From: Parachlamydiaceae bacterium
Lineage (GTDB): Bacteria > Chlamydiota > Chlamydiia > Chlamydiales > Parachlamydiaceae
Direction of reading: 5' to 3'
DNA length: 10,246 nt
Assembly: GCA_003164155.1 (NCBI GenBank)
Contig: PLSG01000509.1
Coordinates: forward strand, 639-10,884
Shown: positions 6,601 through 10,246 of the stretch, piece by piece
Layout: every line of letters begins with the position of its first letter
Numbering within the stretch: the first letter of the stretch is position 1
Notes under the pieces: generated by a model
Told to the model about the DNA's origin: nothing
Seen by the model: the letters and a program-made list of their open reading frames with translations, nothing else
Database searches by the model: none
Translations under genes and position numbers: made by a program

Positions 6601-8843
6601 TGGCAGCAGTCTTTTAGATTCTCATACTCGATGCGCAGCAGCCCCAGTTGCTCAAGGTTAGGATTTGTGATTCGCCAGCCCTTTTCCAGATCCATAAATA
6701 ATCGGTAACCTAACACCTTTTGGAGTGCCTGCTCTGCCCTTTTAAGGGCATGACCTTTTAGCTCCGTGGCAGAAGCATAGTCAGATAACTCAAGTTTCAT
6801 GACATCAAAAGTGGCTTTGGCAATTTCCTCATGACTTAAACCTTGACTCCGTTGCAACAGCGCTGCAAGCAAAGCGGAGCGTGTCATAAGGATATGCACA
6901 AAGTCGTTAAAATGCCCTGACTGCAACGATGCGTCCTGGCGATTGTCCGTAAATGAAAGCAGTTTTTTAGCTTTTTCAGGAAGGTGACACTGTTCACTCA
7001 GCAGATACTCTAAGACAGCTAACGTAAGTGTGGTTGTGGCAGAACTTCGGCCTTCGTTGCTTAGGGTTGACAGCTTTCCCAAGTCGCTTCTGCGCGATCC
7101 ATCGTAATCCTTACGACAATCTGGATTGAGGCATAGCCTAAAAGGGGTGGGCACATACCATACTGGCAGACCTTCGGCAGATACACAACCGCTGGGATTC
7201 AACCGATAGTCAAGGGGTTTGTATGCTTGAAGATGGTATTTTAGTTGAGGAACCTTGGGGCCGAAGTCTATCCACTCATCTGGATAGTTATTGAGGTCTT
7301 CTGGATCAAAACGACGTTCAAAATCCGGCATAAGAAAGCCGGCCGCTCCTTCAGACAAATCGTTTCTTTTTCTTTCGGTAAGTTCGCGTGGTTGAAAACC
7401 GATGATTTCTTTATTGCGTTCGCAAGACCAAACTGGATAGTACTCTTGACCACAATGCAGGCAAAAACAGAGATTGAAGAGGCGTTTTTCGCGCTCTTGC
7501 GGCTTATACTGCTGCCCTTCCACAGTCAAATAGCGCTCACCGGGTTTCTCCAAAGTGGAATAGATATTTCCAGCCCCAGAGATAAATTGATGGAGTCTAA
7601 AAGCAAAGGGAGTACGACCTGTCTCTGGATCTTTCACTGAGTGAATAGCCAAGAGAAACTGGTTTAAGGCTTTGCCACATTCCTCGGTATTCAGCAAAGT
7701 TTCCTTAGACAGCCGATCGCTGGCTTCTTTAAGCGTCAGAGGACGTTGAATTCGATGATAATATCCCGGCCGCTTGGCTTCTTCTTCGATTCCCATATTG
7801 GATTCCATCCAAACTGCCAAAGGATGGCGTTGAAGCTCAGCAAAACTAATGTTCGCTGACAGCCCAGATTTTATCGCTTGAACAAGCTGACTGTTACTGG
7901 GTATGCCTTCAAATAAAGTTACGCGCTTCAGGTCTTCCTGAATAATATTGCTGTCAAGCACATTCACGCCGAACAAACGCGAAGCAAAGTTGGCAACCAC
8001 AACTCCTCTATCCGATTGGCTACCTTCACTAGACATGGTAGCTGAAGTACCGATGCATAAGATTTCCAAAGACTGTCGCTGACGCAAACGTCGCAGCAGA
8101 AGCGCGACATCGGCACCTTGTCTGCCTCGGTAGGTATGCAATTCGTCCAGGACAATGAAACGTAGATTGGATGCAGCTGAAAGCAGAGTCTGATCGACCA
8201 CCTTCTGTCGCGTCAGCATGTACTCCAACATCACAAAGTTGGTGAGAAGGATATCGGGAGGATTAGATCTTAGTTTCTCTCGATCTTTGTCGTCTTCTTG
8301 TCCAGTATATCGGCCGAAAGTTATAGAAGTGTTTTTGTCATCGAGGAATTTCTTAAGTTCTTCTAGCTGGCTGTTACACAAAGCGTTCATAGGATAAACC
8401 ACAATCGCCGTAATGCCACGATGATGGGGATCTTCCTTTTTGCGGCGAAGGACTTCGTTTACCAATGGAATGAAATAGCACAGTGATTTTCCAGAACCAG
8501 TTCCCGTCGTAAGGACATAATGCTGGCCACGGTTTGCAGCGCGGATGGCCTTTTCTTGGTGAACATAAAGATGAATGGGTTTAGAAATGGCTTCATTTGA
8601 GGCTGTAGCAGTGAAAATGCGCAGGCATTCAGAGTGAAGCAGTCCTTCCTTAACTAATTCATCAAGAGCACAACCATCTTTGAAAGAGGGATTTAGCTGC
8701 ACAAGTGGGGCTGGCCAATAACGCCCCTCGGCATATTGGACTTCAGCTTTTGAACGAATATCCGGAGCCTTAATTTTGCAAAAGCTTCGCGAAAAGGTGC
8801 TATAACCCTGAATAATCCTATCTCTAAGTGCAAAGACGTCCAT
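3636..8843 (-). CDS. DEAD/DEAH-like SF2 helicase with DUF1998 module and C-terminal Vsr/DUF559-like nuclease domain (DrmA+DrmB-like fusion)
   Basis: 1735 aa; the first and largest gene of the operon after the promoter. It is inferred to be an ATP-driven DNA helicase/translocase that senses or processes foreign DNA. Motifs in order: Q-like HQEKAIRA (95-102); Walker A TGTGSGKS (113-120); Ia VVYPMNALCNSQ (148-159); Walker B VLDELH (231-236); SAT motif GTSATM (265-270); a cysteine cluster C459/C461/C464/C474; CLNPDC (571-576); a helical insertion of about 680-950; motif V SPTMELGVDIS (991-1001); motif VI QRSGRAGR (1020-1027); a coiled coil at about 1153-1215; a zinc ribbon C1314/C1317/C1331/C1334. 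The DUF1998 signature is FYEAAEGGAGILSRI (1524-1538), with C1556, C1578, C1582 and C1585 as the likely MrfA-type zinc site. After a Q/H-rich linker (1618-1632), residues 1643-1735 resemble a Vsr/DUF559 fold (RPDF, YVDG..HH, later D and VLRF). A TAA codon directly precedes the ATG in frame, so the start cannot lie further upstream; its ribosome site is weak. DruE (Druantia), DpdJ and MrfA are related alternatives. Confidence 0.88.
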   Translation of the reverse strand: MDVFALRDRIIQGYSTFSRSFCKIKAPDIRSKAEVQYAEGRYWPAPLVQLNPSFKDGCALDELVKEGLLHSECLRIFTATASNEAISKPIHLYVHQEKAIRAANRGQHYVLTTGTGSGKSLCYFIPLVNEVLRRKKEDPHHRGITAIVVYPMNALCNSQLEELKKFLDDKNTSITFGRYTGQEDDKDREKLRSNPPDILLTNFVMLEYMLTRQKVVDQTLLSAASNLRFIVLDELHTYRGRQGADVALLLRRLRQRQSLEILCIGTSATMSSEGSQSDRGVVVANFASRLFGVNVLDSNIIQEDLKRVTLFEGIPSNSQLVQAIKSGLSANISFAELQRHPLAVWMESNMGIEEEAKRPGYYHRIQRPLTLKEASDRLSKETLLNTEECGKALNQFLLAIHSVKDPETGRTPFAFRLHQFISGAGNIYSTLEKPGERYLTVEGQQYKPQEREKRLFNLCFCLHCGQEYYPVWSCERNKEIIGFQPRELTERKRNDLSEGAAGFLMPDFERRFDPEDLNNYPDEWIDFGPKVPQLKYHLQAYKPLDYRLNPSGCVSAEGLPVWYVPTPFRLCLNPDCRKDYDGSRRSDLGKLSTLSNEGRSSATTTLTLAVLEYLLSEQCHLPEKAKKLLSFTDNRQDASLQSGHFNDFVHILMTRSALLAALLQRSQGLSHEEIAKATFDVMKLELSDYASATELKGHALKRAEQALQKVLGYRLFMDLEKGWRITNPNLEQLGLLRIEYENLKDCCQDLEHWSKAVEWLEISVEMRCEIATELLDTLRKSLCIKSEYLDPDHQDSIRNNSYQHLTDRWGLSEGENLTPHRLMVPLSKEKTLDSTNKLEFLSSRSRFGRRMLQKIKSVLGPDRFKRENKEESKKETSAELYIRLLIPMLKSLCSYGFLEEVPLEKSKEKIHGYFIVAAALRWVYAGDATQAKDVNQFFRDLYLRVALSYKDSSSILHRVESREHTAQVFADTRVQREKDFREGKLSVLYCSPTMELGVDISTLNVVLLRNVPPTPANYAQRSGRAGRSGQPALIITYCAARSLHDQYFFQEPSRMVSGVVTVPTMDLANEDLVKSHIHAIWLAETGTCLGDSVKDLVDLEQSEKLPIINDLQIGLVKSVARKRAGERASEVMRSVEPELTSVVAPWYQNGWLERTIQGAYEQLERKLDRWREMHRATSQQVAELNDKIRISRDSKVTDQLKARRSEMESHLELLKDVKGDFYTYRYLASEGFIPGYNFPRLPLLAYIPARRKGIGRDTFLARPRFIGLSEFGPHALIYHEGSTYSVVRVNLPISCSSDKPEAASHMPLAQAKLCSACGYSHDREAFKFDHCERCNAPLTGAGLTALLRVERVITRRRQKITSDEEERQRLGYDTVTTWRQPANDQGRRSTPAKVSDEEGVLLEMEYGAATRLWKINLGWRRRTNKSLYGFNIDAKTGSWAKDNQSPEEQDGDVETSSEVRRVTPFVEDNKNTLIINPHGITDPNALVTLQHVLKRSIEVTYQLESSELAVEPLPDAQNRNSFMFYEAAEGGAGILSRIINEPTAIHALARTALSICHYNWDNSLPVVPAKLTDSLLECEAACYRCILSYGNQMDHPAIDRRNSQVLEFLCRLTKASIHKGAHGQHQQQHLEKLESGSQSSLEKTWLHEVQVLGLRLPDREQPLLAQFQTRPDFAYSDVQAVIYVDGPDHHLPIQKAKDEAITKRLQAGGCIVLRFGVDKRTWGSIFEKHTEVFGK
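3639..3917 (-). other. Predicted C-terminal Vsr/DUF559-like (PD-(D/E)XK superfamily) nuclease domain of the large helicase
   Basis: Residues 1643-1735 of the large helicase. Seen: E1648 in a helix start (WLHE), LRLPDRE (1654-1660), RPDF (1670-1673), IYVDGPDHH (1682-1690), D1698, and IVLRF (1711-1715). The order of a PDF strand, a VDG strand with a following His, a downstream Asp and a final VLRF strand is that of DUF559/Vsr-like endonuclease folds. Similar tails occur, from memory, in other long DUF1998 helicases. Whether the tail cuts DNA or is a structural relic cannot be read from sequence alone. Confidence 0.55.
3650..3653 (-). promoter_or_regulatory. Shine-Dalgarno that fixes the GTG start of the SNF2-like helicase
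   Basis: The minus strand reads TGAGGT at 3649-3654. The GAGG core ends 10 bases before the GTG start at 3639. It lies inside the 3' end of the upstream helicase gene. Together with the 4-base GTGA stop/start overlap, it supports translational coupling with a ribosome site of its own. Confidence 0.55.
4044..4280 (-). other. DUF1998 / MrfA-type zinc-binding module
   Basis: Residues 1522-1600 of the large helicase. The glycine-rich FYEAAEGGAGILSRI signature is followed by C1556 and the CxxxCxxC cluster C1578/C1582/C1585, then LSYGNQMDHPAIDRR. In the MrfA/YprA family four cysteines in this region bind zinc; in DISARM the same module is a separate protein, DrmB. Its place after the second RecA domain of a helicase is the MrfA/DruE-like arrangement. 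Confidence 0.75.
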
Positions 8844-8885
8844 TTAACTTGCCATTTACGGTTTATGATACACAAATACCCAAAA

Positions 8886-8914
8886 ATCATACAAAAACAG
8901 CAAATAAACAACAA
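8886..8914 (-). promoter_or_regulatory. Candidate sigma70-type promoter for the defence operon
   Basis: On the minus strand a -35-like TTGTTG (8909-8914) is separated by 17 bases from TATGAT (8886-8891), a 5 of 6 match to the -10 consensus. The spacing is ideal and the surrounding DNA is AT-rich. Transcription would begin near 8879, giving a leader of about 35 bases before the ATG at 8843. The -35 match is only partial, so this is a reasonable but unproven call. Confidence 0.42.
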
Positions 8915-8920
8915 GTCTAA

Positions 8921-9085
8921 CTATTTACTACCAACAACATAAATATTTAATAACAGCAAAGAATATTTAAATACTGTTTCATAGAAATAACTATCTTCTA
9001 CAGTCTCATCATGCTCAGCTGCACTTTCTTGGTTGACATTATGTAAGGTATCTTGGATTCTCGTATAAAAATTCATAAGAGCCAT
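8921..9085 (-). CDS. Possible small protein of 54 aa, unknown function
   Basis: Too short for most ORF callers. The minus strand reads ATG at 9083-9085 and stays open for 54 codons to TAG at 8921-8923, in DNA so AT-rich that stops should be frequent. An AGGGGG ribosome-site-like stretch lies 5 bases before the ATG (9091-9096). The product begins MALMNFYTRIQDTL, has an acidic middle (AEHDETVEDS, 23-32) and a hydrophobic tail (YSLLLLNIYVVG, 41-52) that could be a short amphipathic or membrane-leaning helix. It lies 77 bases upstream of the large helicase and could be the first gene of that operon, perhaps a regulator or an antitoxin-like peptide; no family is recognised. Its start is only 2 bases from the divergent oppC start, so its promoter would have to lie inside oppC, which counts against it. 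It may be a chance ORF or a remnant. Confidence 0.33.
   Translation of the reverse strand: MALMNFYTRIQDTLHNVNQESAAEHDETVEDSYFYETVFKYSLLLLNIYVVGSK
8942..8970. repeat. Direct repeat AATATTTAA, two copies 20 bases apart
   Basis: Identical 9-mers at 8942-8950 and 8962-8970 with a 20-base period, roughly two helical turns. Each contains a small palindromic core (AATATT). They lie between the divergent gene starts, upstream of the candidate leftward promoter, where a dimeric regulator could bind. In AT-rich DNA such repeats also arise by chance. Confidence 0.3.
9033..9061 (+). promoter_or_regulatory. Weak candidate promoter for the oppC-like gene
   Basis: A perfect TTGACA at 9033-9038 is followed after 17 bases by GATTCT (9056-9061), a poor -10. 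A better -10-like TATAAA at 9064-9069 lies 25 bases away, too far for standard sigma70 spacing. The element also falls inside the possible small ORF on the other strand. Confidence 0.22.
9077..9081 (+). promoter_or_regulatory. Ribosome binding site choosing the oppC start at 9088
   Basis: AAGAG ends 6 bases before the ATG at 9088. An out-of-frame ATG at 9084 is too close to use it, and the in-frame alternative ATG at 9145 (residue 20) has no comparable site, so 9088 is preferred. Confidence 0.4.
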
Positions 9086-9087
9086 GC

Positions 9088-10014
9088 ATGCCCCCTGCTA
9101 CAACCCCTGACATTGACAGCCCTATTGAGGCTACGCCCCTTAAAATGCCATCTTCGCATTTGCCTCACTCTTTTTGGCAAAATGCCCTGCATCGCCTCAA
9201 GCGCGACAAAGCCGCACTATGCGGCCTAGCCCTCTTGGCTTTGATTTGCGCGGCGGCCTGCTTGGGGCCTTATCTATCCGGTCAAACGTACTTTGAAACG
9301 CATCTGCCGATGAAAAATCAAGCCCCATCGGCCCAATTTTGGTTTGGGACGGACGATCTGGGACGCGATATATTTACCAGGGTATGGTATGGAGCGCGCA
9401 TCTCTTTATTTGTAGGGTTTTCCGCGGCTCTGCTAGATCTACTCATAGGAGTACTATGGGGAGGCTTTGCGGGCCTTTTAGGTGGACGAATCGATGAGCT
9501 GATGATGCGCGGCGCCGACCTGCTCTTTGGACTCCCCTACTTGTTGATTGTAATCCTTTTGATGGTCGTATGGGGATCGGGACTTTTCCCCATAATCGTC
9601 GCCATGAGCGTGCTGGGATGGATCCCCATGGCGCGCATCATGCGCGGACAAGTCATGCAGCTCAAGCAGCGCGAATACGTACAAGCCGCCCAGGCCTTGG
9701 GCGCCGGCCTTCCACGCATTTTATTTCGGCATATTCTGCCAAACGCCCTCGGGCCCCTGATAGTCACTTTAACCTTGACGATTCCTTCGGCCATCTTTAC
9801 CGAAGCATTTTTAAGCTTTCTCGGATTGGGAGTGCAGGCTCCAATCGCCAGCTGGGGCACTATGGCCAGCGATGGCGTGGCCGCCATGCAATACTATCCA
9901 TGGCGTTTGTTTTTCCCGGCCTTCTTCATCAGCACCACCATCTTGGCCTTTAACCTCATTGGAGACAGCTTGCGCGATGCGCTAGACCCAAGAACCCGCC
10001 AAGCTTCGGTATAG
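9088..10014 (+). CDS. oppC: Oligopeptide/dipeptide ABC transporter inner-membrane permease, OppC/DppC type
   Basis: 308 aa, the usual family length. It forms half of the membrane channel of an Opp/Dpp peptide importer, partnering OppB in the membrane and the OppD/OppF ATPases at the cytoplasmic face. Visible: a cytoplasmic N-terminus with the family helix FWQNALHRLKRDK (29-41); a first membrane segment at about 42-62; the OppC hallmark FGTDDLGRDIFTRVWYGAR (86-104); membrane segments at about 105-128, 147-162, 165-182, 219-240 and 275-292; and the EAA loop that docks the ATPase, EYVQAAQALGAGLPRILFRH (196-215). TEAFLSFLGLGVQAP (238-252) and the ending DSLRDALDPR (293-302) are typical. It appears intact. 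Upstream is the defence operon on the other strand rather than oppB, and no oppD start follows within 230 bases, so it is an orphan here or its partners lie elsewhere. Its G+C-rich codons contrast with the neighbouring helicase gene. DppC or another peptide/nickel-family permease remains possible; substrate cannot be told. Confidence 0.9.
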   Translation: MPPATTPDIDSPIEATPLKMPSSHLPHSFWQNALHRLKRDKAALCGLALLALICAAACLGPYLSGQTYFETHLPMKNQAPSAQFWFGTDDLGRDIFTRVWYGARISLFVGFSAALLDLLIGVLWGGFAGLLGGRIDELMMRGADLLFGLPYLLIVILLMVVWGSGLFPIIVAMSVLGWIPMARIMRGQVMQLKQREYVQAAQALGAGLPRILFRHILPNALGPLIVTLTLTIPSAIFTEAFLSFLGLGVQAPIASWGTMASDGVAAMQYYPWRLFFPAFFISTTILAFNLIGDSLRDALDPRTRQASV

Positions 10015-10023
10015 TAACCCAAG

Positions 10024-10047
10024 TTGCTAGTCCATATGGCCTAGCAA
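10024..10047. repeat. Near-perfect 24-base palindrome after oppC (stem-loop or protein site)
   Basis: The arms TTGCTAGTCCAT and ATGGCCTAGCAA pair at 11 of 12 positions (one T-C mismatch, 10031 with 10040). As RNA it would give a 7-bp stem, a mismatch, 2 more pairs and an ATAT loop. It begins 9 bases after the oppC stop. No U-run follows in either direction, so it is not a classic intrinsic terminator. It could stabilise the mRNA 3' end or be a dimer-binding site. Confidence 0.5.
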
Positions 10048-10246
10048 ATGCAGGTAAACAGCCCCAAATTTGTGAACTCAAACACTTTTTTACTAACCAA
10101 GCGGCAGAATTCAGCATCTTTTCGGCATTACCTTTTCAATTCCAACTTACGTTAATAAACTGTGGCCTTATTCACCTTTTCGGTCAAAATTTTGGCTACT
10201 GCAACCGTTTCTTCTATCCTCCCCATCTTTTCCTATCCTATCTATC
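10048..10246. other. Apparent intergenic DNA to the right edge
   Basis: No convincing gene is seen on either strand. A 35-codon plus-strand ORF from 10048 has no ribosome site and no recognisable content. The last 40 bases are pyrimidine-rich on this strand with repeated CTATC/CCTATC words. No oppD, tRNA or clear terminator is visible. Confidence 0.5.

Noticed and set aside
7245..7640. 131-codon plus-strand ORF opposite the large helicase
   Set aside because: Antisense shadow; composition follows the coding strand of the helicase, and no recognisable family is seen.
9064..9069. TATAAA as the oppC -10 paired with TTGACA at 9033
   Set aside because: The 25-base spacing is far outside the sigma70 range.
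10024..10047. Palindrome as an intrinsic terminator for oppC
   Set aside because: No run of T follows on either strand, and the stem has a mismatch and only moderate G+C.
10048..10155. 35-codon plus-strand ORF after oppC
   Set aside because: No ribosome site, no recognisable content, and it is well within chance length.
1..10246. CRISPR array, tRNA, rRNA, transposase or integrase
   Set aside because: No regularly spaced repeats, cloverleaf-like sequence or mobile-element protein was seen on either strand.

Overview
The window is bacterial. It holds a leftward (minus-strand) three-gene cassette that looks like an anti-phage or restriction-type defence operon. On its right lie a short AT-rich spacer and a rightward peptide-transporter permease gene. 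The taxon cannot be fixed. The permease is of the OppC kind seen in Firmicutes and in environmental Chlamydiota, among others, and its codons look richer in G+C than those of the large helicase gene, but neither fact decides a phylum.

Layout in order of transcription of the defence operon (right to left): a possible 54-aa small ORF (8921-9085, minus); a candidate promoter (8886-8914); a 1735-aa superfamily 2 helicase with a DUF1998 (MrfA/YprA-type zinc) module and a C-terminal Vsr/DUF559-like nuclease fold (3636-8843); a 967-aa SNF2/RapA-like helicase of the DISARM DrmD kind, starting at a GTG that overlaps the previous stop by 4 bases (736-3639); and, 21 bases on, the N-terminal 238 codons of an Eco57I/PglX-type adenine-methylase-family protein that runs off the left edge (1-714). 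The tight spacing indicates one transcript with coupled translation.

How the genes may work together: class 1 DISARM combines an SNF2 helicase (DrmD), an adenine methylase (DrmMI), a helicase (DrmA), a DUF1998 protein (DrmB) and a PLD nuclease (DrmC). Here the DrmA-like and DrmB-like parts sit in one polypeptide, which also ends in a nuclease-like domain that could replace a separate effector. The likeliest reading is a compact DISARM-like helicase-translocase-methylase system. It may correspond to the predicted 'Hma' (helicase, methylase, ATPase) class or to a variant of it. The methylase catalytic half, and any further genes, lie beyond the left edge.

Right of the operon, 8844-9087 is AT-rich and holds promoter-like elements, a 9-base direct repeat and the small ORF. 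The oppC-like gene (9088-10014, plus) stands without oppB before it or oppD directly after it in the window. This suggests the defence cassette abuts or interrupts an older neighbourhood. A near-perfect 24-base palindrome lies 9 bases after the oppC stop, and no convincing gene is visible from there to the right edge.
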